From NCBI GenBank assembly GCA_026770025.1, contig JAMXDE010000008.1, positions 806,001-870,000 on the forward strand: a stretch of 64,000 nt of DNA. The letters run 5' to 3'. A program made the position numbers and the translations under genes. Shown in pieces: positions 1-10,191 of the stretch. Source of the stretch: Craspedostauros australis. Its lineage: Eukaryota > Bacillariophyta > Bacillariophyceae > Mastogloiales > Achnanthaceae. Numbering within the stretch: position 1 is the stretch's first letter; each line of letters opens with the position of its first letter. The notes beneath the pieces were generated by a model, which ran no database searches, was not told the DNA's origin, and worked only from the letters and a program-made list of their open reading frames with translations.

Positions 1-1161
1 CACGTGCCGCCTGGAACGACGGCCACTGGCGGACCGAGTCCTTCGTAGACTAGCGCCGCGGCTGTGAATGCGTCGCGGCGCTGTTCGCGCATCCGATTCC
101 TGCGTGCGACGTTTCTTTCTCAGTCGCAGGCCACGGCTCTTGCACGATGCGACTTCCTTCTCGTCCGTCTTGGCGAGATCAAGGGCGCGCTGCACGGCAT
201 CTTCGCTGATCTTTTGGCACGATCTCGCTAATCTATGCTGATCGGAGCAGGTTCCGTTGCTGCGGAGCTGGCGCACACGTGAGCGCCGCAATACGTTGCT
301 GATCTGGCTTCGTTCCTTCAGCTGTTTGACCGCCAACTCGTTGTCGATGAGGCATTCGAGTCCGCGCATGCAGTATTCTTCTGCAAACCGTTGCTGCTGC
401 TGCTGCTGCTGTTGAGTGGCATTGGCGTTGGTCTCCGTTGCGTTGTAGTGGTCCACGTCGACCACGGTTTGGAACTGATGCCGCAGCATCTCTTCGGCGG
501 AGTACCAGTATCGCGATACCTCGCCGTCTGTCTTTGCAGGGATGCTGTGCACCATCGTGAACAACGTTGGATCCGTGGGGAATCGGACATTCTTCGTGGG
601 CTTGCTGCTTCCCGCGTTCCCACTGACGAGGCAACCAGCCGGCTTCGGCGGTGGAGCTGTGCGTCGGACGGGTGACCTTCCTGTGCGTCTCTTCGGTGTG
701 ATGGGCGAAACTGGCGCGGCACTGTCGTGGACGGTAGCATCGATCTCCGAGAATGAGTCCTCGAGGGATGACTGCGAACCGATCGTCTCGGCCGTCGATG
801 AGTCCTTCACGTCCGAGGAAGCGGAAGCCGATGGCAATGATGAGAACTTCGACTGGAGCTTCGAGAGCTGAAGATCGAAGGAATAAAAGCGCTTTTTCTT
901 TTCTGACTTGCCAGTTGGCCTCTTGCTCTCAGTCGCTGTTTGGTGAGCGTCTTTGAATGCTGACGGTGCAGCGGATCTCATTGGTGCTGCTGCCGACGAA
1001 GGCGACTTCAATCGATTCAGCGCCTTGACCATCGGGTTTTGCTTCTGCTTCTGCTTGGTGAGGATGCACCCATCATCTTCTAGAAGGAAAGTGTCGGATA
1101 GTCGCCGATGGCACGAGTGCTTACCGCGCGATGGTCTGTGGAATGAAGCGTGGCCCATCAT
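1..1161 (-). CDS. Hypothetical WYSxEE/RGLE-type protein, 3' end outside window (partial)
   Basis: The frame is open from ATG-ATG at 1161 to the window edge, about 387 codons, with a stop just upstream of the start, so the 5' end is complete and the C-terminus is missing. The first 200 residues are Ser/Lys-rich and disordered. Around residue 219 comes W-Y-S-A-E-E-M, then a Gln run (about 250-256), then M-R-G-L-E-C-L-I-D-N (about 265-274), followed by an Arg/Lys-rich helical tail. Diatom genomes hold many uncharacterised proteins with this spacing of a WY(S/T)xE(E/D) motif and a downstream RGLE motif; I recognise the pattern but know of no function. The acidic/basic disordered flanks suggest a nuclear protein, which is inference only. 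No intron is needed. Confidence 0.75.
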   Translation of the reverse strand, partial: MMGHASFHRPSRGKHSCHRRLSDTFLLEDDGCILTKQKQKQNPMVKALNRLKSPSSAAAPMRSAAPSAFKDAHQTATESKRPTGKSEKKKRFYSFDLQLSKLQSKFSSLPSASASSDVKDSSTAETIGSQSSLEDSFSEIDATVHDSAAPVSPITPKRRTGRSPVRRTAPPPKPAGCLVSGNAGSSKPTKNVRFPTDPTLFTMVHSIPAKTDGEVSRYWYSAEEMLRHQFQTVVDVDHYNATETNANATQQQQQQQQRFAEEYCMRGLECLIDNELAVKQLKERSQISNVLRRSRVRQLRSNGTCSDQHRLARSCQKISEDAVQRALDLAKTDEKEVASCKSRGLRLRKKRRTQESDARTAPRRIHSRGASLRRTRSASGRRSRRHV

Positions 1162-2805
1162 GTTTTGTCGTGTGTTATCGTGTATTTTCGGGTATTGCTG
1201 TTGCTGTTGCTACTGTCAATTTTATGATTGGAAATTGTGACCAGCAACAGTTGTCTGTGTCCGTCCATGACTGGTCACGTTCGCACCCGACGCTCAGCTC
1301 ACTGGGCAACCACGTTGCGTGGATTGTGGAGGAGATGAGCGGAGCCGAAGATGGGAAAAGTGCACACATGAGTTTTGTGTCATTCGCACATGGCAATGCA
1401 ACTGTGATCGCTCGTTTTGTGTCGACCATCGCCGAAGGCGAAATGTCAACCAGCGATTGGAGATCCGATGAGGCACTCGGTTTGATAGGGACATGTGGCT
1501 GCGCAACGCGACAGAGAGAAGAGGGCTTCCTCTCTTCCTCCCCATGAAGCCTCTTCTGTTGGCGCACGATGTGAAAAGCTGTGATGTGCCGACGTGTGGC
1601 TGCGACACCTCTCTGTCCTGTTGTGCTCGAAGTGGCACACCATTCGGTGGCTCCAGTCGGACGTGTGCTCTTCTCTCTGTCTATCCTGCATGAATCGGAT
1701 GCATCAATAACGTGCCACTATGTTTGAGACAACACGATGCACGCATGTGTGCCTGTAAGTAATGCTCAACCCACTGTTCATCGAATCGAGTATCATAGTG
1801 AAGGTGGACGTTGTTGTTTTTGTTGTTGTTTCTCATCGTTATCTACTCTTGTTCAATATAGCCTCGCAGCCCATATGATCATCAGGTATTATGACCGTAC
1901 GTCACCAGTGTTTCTGCTCGCAGACAAACTGTCTCTCTTCGGTCTGACCGCCATCCAATACATCTGTCGCAATTGGTACTTGGTCAGTCGTTACAAATGA
2001 TTAGAGTATCCCGGTTGAAAACGGGATTAATGTTCAAGTTGATCAACCCACGATTCACAAACACGTTCGCGGTTTCGGCTTCAAACTCGGTCAGACGGAG
2101 TGGGAAGAGGCAAGATGGCGGTGATCAATACCTATGGTCGCCACTGGTAATGGAGATCATAGGTATTGGCGGCGAGGATGGAGATGAGTGTGCGTATCGT
2201 GCATGGAATAGAGGAGATTGTGGAGTATGGCAGTTGATTGGTTCCTTATGGCCTTCGGAGTGCGGCGGGCCAAGAGACAGGCATCCCTTCTGGTGTGGCG
2301 GGTCTCCAGTTCTTTGATGTGATGTGGTGTGATGTCGCGCAGTGTGATGTGGTGTGCCTGGTATCACTTCACCGACGTGCACCTTGCCGATCCCTTCCTC
2401 TCTCTCTCTCTCTCTGAGCTGATTCGATCAGGTTCCTGCTGGCGGCTATGATCACCGTTCTGCGATGAGAATGCATGTGTACGAGTTATGATAGCACCCA
2501 TTCCCGCGCGATGAACCTGACTTTGCTTGTCGAGTGTGGCGGTAATCGAGTTGAGCGGAGTTGAGCGGCATAGCATTGTGTTGTTCTGTCTTGTTTCTAA
2601 TGCTTAATTGCTTTCTAGCTGGTGTGCCACCGTGGCCACCTATTAGTGTAGTCGTACATTCTACTTTTCTAAGCGTATACGAGTACTCGTTGAAGATGAT
2701 GAGAGATGCGTTGCTTTGCCTTTTGAGGCTGGGACACCAAGCACGGTTTTGGTGTATCCCTTCGCGCGTGTTTGCAGCACCCGCAGTTGACTGCGCGTCG
2801 TTCGC
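1162..2805. other. Intergenic, no gene supported
   Basis: Lies between two minus-strand genes. Short open frames on both strands carry no recognisable domain and no coding bias. It holds the 5' flank of the partial left-edge gene, a CT dinucleotide run and one TACGAGTA copy at 2678. Confidence 0.6.
2398..2415. repeat. (CT)n microsatellite
   Basis: Uninterrupted CT dinucleotide run in the intergenic region. Confidence 0.9.
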
Positions 2806-4317
2806 TCATGCCGCCCATCTGTTGATCCGCGGTGGATCGGACTTGAGGAACTTGGTGTAATAGTAATCCACGCGGGCTTGAAGGACCTCGAGATCGGACT
2901 GGATGGTCTCGAGCCGATCGGCCACCAGCGAATGCGATGTCGGCGTCGATGTCATCGATGTGCTCGCCATGTTGATCGTGATGAGCTCGGCGTTCAATGC
3001 TTGCAGCCGTTGCTGCAGAACGACGAATTGCGGTGGCAACATCGGACGCTGTTGCAGCTGCTGCTGTCTGGGTCGCTGCTGTGGCGGCGTGCTGACTTCC
3101 ACGTGCATTGGTTGCGATGCGTTCATGCGGTTGGATCGGCGGCTGGTCGAAGCTCGTTGACGCGTGTCCGCCTCGCCCCATCGGCTCGTGCCGACGGGCG
3201 CGGCCGGTCCGTTGGAGTTGGCCGCGATGCAGATGGATTCCATGCTCTTCGTGCGGCGCATGCGGGTCTTTGGCATCGCGCCATGAGGCTGCTGTAGCGC
3301 CGGCGACGACGCGGATACTTGTGACAGCGAGGAGGAGGAGGTCGATGGAGCAAGTGACTGGGCAGCAGGCTGCCTTGGTCTGCGGCCGCGGCGGGTCAGG
3401 CGCTTCCTGTTGTTGGTCCTCGCGATGTTGTTGGTCGAAACGAAGTGCAGCAAATCGTTGGAAGCCGAAGCGAAGGAAGACAGCGAGTCATCGAGGGAAG
3501 AGAAGGACTCGTGGTGCTCGTCGATCTGGAACAACGAAAGCGATGCCGATGCCAACGAGGAAGAGGACAGCGACGCAGTGAGCGAATGGTTTGAGCGCGA
3601 GAGCTCATCTTCCGGCTCTTCCTCTTCCTGCCGCTCCTCAGGCTGTTCCTGCTCTCCGTGCTGCTGCTGCGTCCGCAGGCGTCGAAGTCTTGATGTGCTC
3701 TTTGAAGATTGAGCATGGCACTTGTCGGTGCTGAAGCTCATCTCGATGGCGCTGGTTGGGGTCGCCAGCTTCGAGCAGGATGCGGACGATGCTGATGCTG
3801 ATGCCAGTGTGAGTGTTGGTGAAGATGGCTCCATGGTCGACATGTGAATCACATGGTGCTGGAAGTCGTGGTTAGGGAGCATGGTATCGATGTAATGTTG
3901 TTGGCGTTGCTGCTGAAGTTGGACTAGCGGCAGTGGCGTGTTTGGGAGTGATGGTGTATGTGCTAATACGGGTACGTACGAGCTGTGGTAATTGTGTGAG
4001 TATTGATTTTGTGAGGCTTTCCGGGTCCGGAGGGTTCGAACGCGATCGTACGAACTGTTGCTGTGCACTGGTACCAGTGGGCGTGGTTGGTATGGTTGGC
4101 ACGAGTGTGTGTGTCGTGTCCGCCTCGTATCGTGCGTCGTGTTGTGTCGTGTGGTGTCGTGTCGTGGTTCTGGATTGTTCCTTTGTGAGCTGTGTGGAGT
4201 TGATGGGACTCTCTGCGAAGTTTGGCTTCTGGTTGTGTTTGCGCGTGTGCTTCTGTGACCCGATTTGGCTTGTCCTTTTGTGGTGACTTCGAGAATAAAT
4301 GTCGCTGGCGATGGCAT
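2806..4317 (-). CDS. Low-complexity hypothetical protein, probably nuclear
   Basis: Single open frame of 503 codons. The first 145 residues are a Thr/His/Arg/Gln-rich stretch resembling translated CA-rich leader sequence, so translation may really begin at the internal ATG at 3882 (M-L-P-N-H-D-F), giving about 358 residues. The body has Ser/Ala-rich, acidic Glu-rich and Arg-rich blocks; K-R-L-T-R-R-G-R-R-P-R is a likely nuclear localisation signal. The C-terminal ~60 residues look helical, ending in L-E-V-L-Q-A-R-V-D-Y-Y-Y-T-K-F-L-K, and are the only part likely to fold. No family is recognised. The strong bias toward disordered regulatory-type sequence suggests a nuclear role, but that is inference. 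Confidence 0.6.
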   Translation of the reverse strand: MPSPATFILEVTTKGQAKSGHRSTRANTTRSQTSQRVPSTPHSSQRNNPEPRHDTTRHNTTHDTRRTRHTHSCQPYQPRPLVPVHSNSSYDRVRTLRTRKASQNQYSHNYHSSYVPVLAHTPSLPNTPLPLVQLQQQRQQHYIDTMLPNHDFQHHVIHMSTMEPSSPTLTLASASASSASCSKLATPTSAIEMSFSTDKCHAQSSKSTSRLRRLRTQQQHGEQEQPEERQEEEEPEDELSRSNHSLTASLSSSSLASASLSLFQIDEHHESFSSLDDSLSSFASASNDLLHFVSTNNIARTNNRKRLTRRGRRPRQPAAQSLAPSTSSSSLSQVSASSPALQQPHGAMPKTRMRRTKSMESICIAANSNGPAAPVGTSRWGEADTRQRASTSRRSNRMNASQPMHVEVSTPPQQRPRQQQLQQRPMLPPQFVVLQQRLQALNAELITINMASTSMTSTPTSHSLVADRLETIQSDLEVLQARVDYYYTKFLKSDPPRINRWAA

Positions 4318-7300
4318 CGGTTTGGTTTTGAATGCGTGAGGGCGGAGCCAAAGGCGTTTGTTTACATTCGTACGAGCACATCGTACTCGTGTCCGTGCCG
4401 ACGACTCCGGAGAGTGACGAATACTGCCTCACACCGATCGATCGACGGAGTGCGATCTCTTGGTCTGTGTCTGTTTCGTCGAAGTACTCGTTGGCGTTTT
4501 CGTCGGTATTTTTCTGGTTGTGTGTGGTCGTGTGCGTGAGCAGCTTTGATGGGTTGTGATTTCAATTTGTGGGACTCAAACGTCGCTCCCAAGGACGATA
4601 CCAGGCATTCCATGTCGCATAAGTAACCCATGACCGAAATGCTGTTTTTTGCCGTCGATGGACATCGAAATGACCAATGGGGGTCATTCTACACGATATA
4701 TGTTTGATCACAGCTGCTTCTACCAATGTCAAGTGCCAACACCAACGCCAGCCAGAGAAGCCAGACTGGCAATTTCCACCCCAGCCAACGGTTGCTGAGA
4801 GCACGCAGAGCTGCTGCAATACAAGCTGCTCGCACACTCCAATCGATCATGCTTCGCAACCAAGATGGGGCTGTGGCGTGGTGGTCTTGCTTGTGCTATT
4901 CCACAAGACACCAGCCACCGACCATCAACCACCATCATGGACATGCATCATGACCACAAAATGATCGACGCAGTCAGCGACCGACATGGGTCGACAGTGA
5001 CACTGACATCAGCAACAGCGTTCGTCCTGTGGCGTTCCAACACTGTGGCCGCCGATGGCAACTCTTCCGTGCGAATCGCAAGTGCGACCGCACCCAACAG
5101 ATACCCCGCGATGGCCACCCAATTTGCAGAGAGAGAGAGAGAGGTGCAGGAACCATTGGGCGCTGTGCGAAGGGAGCAGCCCGAACCCACGCACGGCAAA
5201 GAAAATGTCATCGAGGGAAGCAACGCCTGGGTCCAATGAATGACAAAACCGGACGAGTGATCGACTTCTTCCGAGGCCCACGGCGACGATGTCTGTGACC
5301 TCTCCAGCAACCGGAAGCTTTCCCGAAACAAGAGGGTGTGCGGAAAGCACAGCACGATGGCAAACACAGACACAAGCCGCCGGTGGGACTCAGTCGGCTT
5401 GGAGGAACGTGGCTGTGTGCGAACAGATCCTCTGCGGAACATCTTGCAATCTATTTGTTCACAGAAACATTCCATTGAGGCTGTCAACCCACATTGTTCA
5501 AGCGGGATTTGGTGCGTACTAATGCAAGCTTTGAGTGCAGCATGATACTACTACAAGCGACACCAAGCATGGTGGATGGCTTCTGTGGGAACGACCACCA
5601 TCTCCTTCGTGTACGAGTATCTGGGCCAGCACTGCCCGGAGCGAGAAGAATTGTTCGGCACACGATGGCGGTGCCCACACGCTGTTTGAGACTTTGTTGC
5701 CTTTGTCTGTCGTATCCGCTGCGTCCGCTTTCCGTGAACTTCGATTGTGATTACGATTACGACTACGATTGGCATGCTTGACACCAGCATCATCCGCTGA
5801 CTCCACACGCTTCAGCGAATGTCGAACCACGAGTAGGCGGCAAGCGTAGCTCGTACTGTCTGTCGATGTTACGCACATTGGCACCATCGCACGCGCTTCC
5901 TGAACAACGCATCTGGTGGAACCTGCAGCAACCATACAATACTTGGGCAGGAGCGCTGCCTCGATGACGACCGCGTCAACGCATCGGTAAGGCGCCTCCC
6001 ATTGATCAAGGAGTGCCACGGAACGAGAAATGCCACGACTCGAACTCATTCCAATTTAACATTACTCAAGTCCTATTTCTAGAAGTGTGTCGCTCGACGT
6101 AGATAGATCGTGTGTTGCTAGATCCCTCTATGCACAAGGTCTTCCGCAAAACAAACAGGTGCTGCGTACGTGCACGCGCCCACGTCTCGATTCTGAAGGG
6201 AGGCAACGATCGGCGGAACTCAAGCTTCCGGATAGAGTATGATTCAACAAGCGTCCTACAAGTTGGTATAGAGAGCACAGATAGGTCATAAACCAGGTAC
6301 AAGCAAGTTCGCCAACCAGCAGAGGTCAACAGCAGAGGAATGAAAGGAGTGACCTCATTTTGGGTCGGCTACGTCGAGGGCAGTAGGTGAACCGCGCATT
6401 GCAGTTGTGCGTCATTTGGCCGAGACGATGCGTAGTGCCGCGCCAATTCTGTACCTCATGTCTGGACTCCGATGATTTGCATCATGGTCGTGGTTGTGGA
6501 TGCCGTGGAGGTGATGCCGTGTCGGAGCAAAACGTTGCGTCGATGGTGGCGATGCCGATGCTGACATGGCCATTGACACGTGCATTGACGTCGACATCAC
6601 AAGTGTCAAGACCAAGATTTCCGTGCAGAGCAGAGAAGCAGACTGTGATCCCTGGGTCCAATCGTAGGTCGCGGATGGTGCGGCATCACGCTGGTACATA
6701 ATGGGATACGCATTCGCACAAGAGCATCGTGCCAAGCAGCATCGAAATGGAGTACTCCACGAGTATGAAATGTCCTGCTACAGATGCGATGCTTCACCTT
6801 TTGGGTACGCGAGTTCCACGGAGGAGGTTCTGTGATAGCGGCAAGCGCATAATAGCTGATGGCGATGCGGAATTCTCGCGTCGTGGCGTGGAAGCAGTGA
6901 CGACTGCCATGGATCGTTCCGAGCGTCCTTAAATTTCGCCGGGCTGCACATCTCATTGCATGGACTTTGGGAATCCTTGGGCCAGTTCTGGTCATGGCGT
7001 ACTTCGCGTCCGCAGGTTGGACGATCACATTGGTGCCACTTGTGGACGTGTGCTGGCGTGAGATGGTGGTTGCGGCACGGAGCGGAATGGAATACGAATA
7101 CAACGCAGGAGCGTAGAACGTCTGCAGACAGAGGACTCCGTAGTGGTGGCATGAGACACTGCGAGTATACTATTACGTGCCCATGGATGCAAGTGCAGAC
7201 ACGAAGATGGTGGAGAGAGCGATAGAAACAAGCCAAACCAGAGCAAAGCAGAGCAGAACGAAAAAGAAAACGGAATCGAAAATGAAGGAAAGAAAAGGAA

Positions 7301-7582
7301 TGGACAATTTGAAGTGAAGCAGAGAAGCGCAAACCATCATGGCTCGTGATGAAGCGCTCGGTTGATGTGACTTGGTTGCCGCTTGGGCGTGTTCAATGCA
7401 CAGATCTTAGCTCCGCTGTGTATCATCCCGACAGAGTACGATCGCAATTGTTCTCGTTGGCTAGGAGGGATGAGCATAGATCCAGAGCCAGAGACAGCAG
7501 ATGAGACCGGTTGTGCGAGTGGGACAGACCAGAGTAATGGCGGAAGTGTAATGTTGCTCGTGGATCACCATGGAGGTGATGG
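4318..7582. other. Intergenic, no supported gene
   Basis: About 3.3 kb. The part next to 4317 is TG/GT-rich, the CA-rich leader of the minus-strand gene. Open frames up to about 180 codons occur on both strands (for example minus 5519-6049 and 6606-7103), but none shows a known domain, convincing splice sites or a family motif. A short GA run lies near 5132 and a TACGAGTA copy at 5612. Degenerate or very divergent genes cannot be excluded. Confidence 0.45.
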
Positions 7583-7939
7583 ATGGTGAATCTTCTTTGT
7601 CGTGGGTCGACATTGCCTGCACAGAGACTATCGTCTCTCTACAGTTGTTGTGATGTCGTCGCCATCCTTCCCGGGATGATGGCCATGCGCGTCTGCGCCC
7701 ACGAGCGCGAGTTGTTCGTGGAGTTTGTTGGCGCTGTGATGCAGATTCGTGGGACAGCTCAAGCGACGAATCTGTTGTGCACAAGCGTGGGGGACTTGGT
7801 GCGGCTTCAAGTAGATGACATGACGAATGGCGATACTCCGCCTTACTTATTGGCCTATCGTACTCGTGCGTACAATCGTTTCTTTGGTGCGGTTCCTGTG
7901 ATACTTGGGTACTACGAGTTCGTCCAACGCGAATACTGA
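7583..7939 (+). CDS. Possible small hypothetical ORF
   Basis: Open frame of 118 codons ending in a stop before the small minus-strand ORF at 7961. The latter half, from about residue 30, has mixed polar/hydrophobic composition with fewer low-complexity residues than neighbouring open frames. The internal Met-Met at about residue 32 is an alternative start. No motif, signal or membrane segment is recognised, and no partner exon was found. It may be spurious. Confidence 0.25.
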   Translation: MVNLLCRGSTLPAQRLSSLYSCCDVVAILPGMMAMRVCAHERELFVEFVGAVMQIRGTAQATNLLCTSVGDLVRLQVDDMTNGDTPPYLLAYRTRAYNRFFGAVPVILGYYEFVQREY

Positions 7940-7960
7940 AATGTCTATATGCACCTTCAA

Positions 7961-8218
7961 TTAAGCTTCTGACCCTTCGGTTGAAGCTCCAAACAAACGA
8001 TTTGCGAAGTCCGCGATGTCAGAGCCGAACTCCAAGACAAGTTGCGGCGCTGCGTTCTTGGTGACGTTCGCAAAGATGTGCGAAGAGGAATCAGTGGACG
8101 CGCCAGTTGCACACACAAGCTGTGGGAGAGTAGGGAATCTGTGTTCGTGGACATCACCTCCACCGGCATTGTTAACGGAGCCTTGCGTACCAGTATCGTG
8201 TGAGGTGGCGTGGACCAT
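7961..8218 (-). CDS. Possible small hypothetical ORF or 3' exon
   Basis: Frame of 85 codons from Met at 8218. A TTCTTCAG acceptor-like sequence sits about 45 bases upstream of that Met, so this could be the last exon of a short gene divergent from the ankyrin gene. The C-terminal 30 residues (ending F-A-N-R-L-F-G-A-S-T-E-G-S-E-A) look amphipathic. No family is recognised and the upstream exon is unresolved. Weak candidate. Confidence 0.25.
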   Translation of the reverse strand: MVHATSHDTGTQGSVNNAGGGDVHEHRFPTLPQLVCATGASTDSSSHIFANVTKNAAPQLVLEFGSDIADFANRLFGASTEGSEA

Positions 8219-8393
8219 CTCGAAATATCGTGAAGTTGCACTTGGTTTCTGAAGAAGCGCCGACTTTTGTCATTGCTTCTCGAATGGGAACATAAAACCG
8301 AAGACTGATCCAAATCAATCAGATCTGTCATCCATCGATCATTCATCATCATTCATTCATCACCAACATCATCATCCGACATAAACAAGAACC

Positions 8394-10019
8394 ATGGCAC
8401 GCACCTTCCTCGCAAGCCCGCTCACCATCCGCAAGGGTGTCCGCAACCACAAGCAGACGCAGACAGCTGCTGCAGCATCGAACACCACTAATAGCAACAA
8501 CAACCATGGCAGACGGAGAAGCAGCACCAGCAGCTGCGCCAGCGATGCCTCCAGCAAGGCAGCAGATCTCGCACATCAGCTGAATCAAGCGCGCAGGATT
8601 CTGAAGACCAACCAGAACCGCCTGCTGCATGCCTGCGTCAGGCGCCATTGGAAGCTCATCGTCGAGACGTGCGCTATGTACGCCAGCGTGGTGGTGGAGA
8701 TGGCTGCCATCGGCCATCGCGATGGCAGCAATGACCTCCTGCCTCTCATGCGCAAGCAGCTGCGTCACGTGGATCCGTGGGGCAACACGGCCCTCCACAT
8801 CGCCTTGTACGAGAAGCCGCCGCTTTCGGTCGTTCGCGCCATTCTGGATCTGGAGCTGTTGCTTCAAGATGCCGCTCCAACTGCCACCACTAGTCCATCG
8901 GCAGGCAACAACAAGGACGACGCCCCACACGCCCTCCTGATCTGCAACTCGCGCGGACAGACGCCGCTGCACGTCGCCTGCGCCAACGGATGCTCCACGG
9001 CCGTCCTGCAGGTGCTGGTCGATGCCAACACCTACTCGCACGTGGCCACGCAGGCCATGTTCCTGCCGGATCACACGGGATACACCATCCTCGATGTTCT
9101 GCTGCATCACTACGAGATGTGGCTGCACGTGCCGACCGTTCGCGAGTACAATCCCAAGGTGGAGCACTTCACTGCGGAACGCATGCTGGTGGATGCAACC
9201 GTCGTCGATGGCCATGCTCCTACCGACGACCCAGACCAGCAGGATATCAGCCACAGCAGCACCATCGACGACTATGATGGCACGTACTACTGCGATGGAG
9301 ACGACGACGATGACGTCGCTGGCCTTTACCTCCGATTTTGGAATTCCATCGACCTGCTCCTGCAAGCGGCCTGGTGGTCGTCGCCGCTCGAAGATCATCA
9401 CGATCGCCAGCACCACGAGCACCATCACGCGCAGCGGTCCTCGCTGCCGAGTCTCCTGCACGCCGCGGCGTACTGCTCCACCATCATTCCATCCAAGGTC
9501 GCCGACGCCTTGTTCCGCGTGGTGCAGATGGAGGAGAAACGCTACACGCCCTTGGACGTCATGGTTTCCACCCCCATGCCCCAATCCACCTCGCACGATC
9601 ACATCCTTCTGCAGAATCGGAGATACTTCATGGAGGAATGTGCACGCCGGTACAACCTGGACAAAGACGACAATGATGCGACTGCCTCCTCCCTCTTGCA
9701 CCAAGCCATGGCGTCCGGATACCTCTGGAACGAACATCCCCTCACCGAACAAATTCAAACCGAACAAATTCAAACCGAACAACAACAGGACACCAACGCA
9801 CCCTTCCGCTACCGATCGCCCAGCGCCTTGTCCATCCTGTGGCAACACGTATCCGGCAAGGCAGCTCCATTCGCCATGCACGACGCACGCACGGGATTGT
9901 ATCCCTTCCAGCTTGCCGCCATCGCGTCTGATTTCGCCGTTCACAATGACGTCAACGCTCTCGATACAATTTACCAACTCCTTCGTCTCAATCCGCACGC
10001 TGTCAGCGATCAGCTCTAG
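8394..10019 (+). CDS. Ankyrin-repeat-containing protein
   Basis: Intronless 541-residue frame beginning in a good context (aagaaccATGG). Residues 1-60 are Ser/Asn/Thr-rich and probably disordered. Ankyrin consensus is clear at about 127-150 (D-P-W-G-N-T-A-L-H-I-A-L) and 187-212 (R-G-Q-T-P-L-H-V-A-C-A), with more degenerate flanking units. A diverged helical region follows, with acidic and His-rich inserts at about 290-350 and a T-E-Q-I-Q pentapeptide repeated near 455. Ankyrin repeats bind proteins; no catalytic domain is present, so the partner is unknown. Multi-repeat ankyrin proteins of this type are abundant in diatoms. The stop is only about 170 bp from the 3' end of the convergent polyamine-fusion gene, so their 3' UTRs may overlap. 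A long antisense open frame across it is a composition artefact. Confidence 0.85.
   Translation: MARTFLASPLTIRKGVRNHKQTQTAAAASNTTNSNNNHGRRRSSTSSCASDASSKAADLAHQLNQARRILKTNQNRLLHACVRRHWKLIVETCAMYASVVVEMAAIGHRDGSNDLLPLMRKQLRHVDPWGNTALHIALYEKPPLSVVRAILDLELLLQDAAPTATTSPSAGNNKDDAPHALLICNSRGQTPLHVACANGCSTAVLQVLVDANTYSHVATQAMFLPDHTGYTILDVLLHHYEMWLHVPTVREYNPKVEHFTAERMLVDATVVDGHAPTDDPDQQDISHSSTIDDYDGTYYCDGDDDDDVAGLYLRFWNSIDLLLQAAWWSSPLEDHHDRQHHEHHHAQRSSLPSLLHAAAYCSTIIPSKVADALFRVVQMEEKRYTPLDVMVSTPMPQSTSHDHILLQNRRYFMEECARRYNLDKDDNDATASSLLHQAMASGYLWNEHPLTEQIQTEQIQTEQQQDTNAPFRYRSPSALSILWQHVSGKAAPFAMHDARTGLYPFQLAAIASDFAVHNDVNALDTIYQLLRLNPHAVSDQL
9744..9788. repeat. 15-bp in-frame tandem repeat in the ankyrin gene
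   Basis: About 2.7 copies of a 15-base unit (ACCGAACAAATTCAA) encoding T-E-Q-I-Q; length change here would keep the reading frame. Confidence 0.85.
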
Positions 10020-10191
10020 ATGCACAGCATTTTGAACATAAACCAATTTTAACTCTCTCTACCAAACATCCCTTGCACTCTGCCATACCACAACTACATT
10101 ACCAACCAGTACGGATTGCAATGACCCTACTTTACTTCAATTCGCTTCACTCAATACTCGTAGCTACTGTGCCACTGCTCCTCCATTATTC

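Noticed and set aside
4021..4050. GGGTTCGAAC as a possible tRNA T-loop
   Set aside because: No acceptor stem or anticodon arm can be formed around it; no convincing tRNA was found anywhere in the window.
8349..10046. 565-codon open frame antisense to the ankyrin gene
   Set aside because: The opposite frame has clear ankyrin repeats; the antisense frame is open because of codon composition and has no domain.
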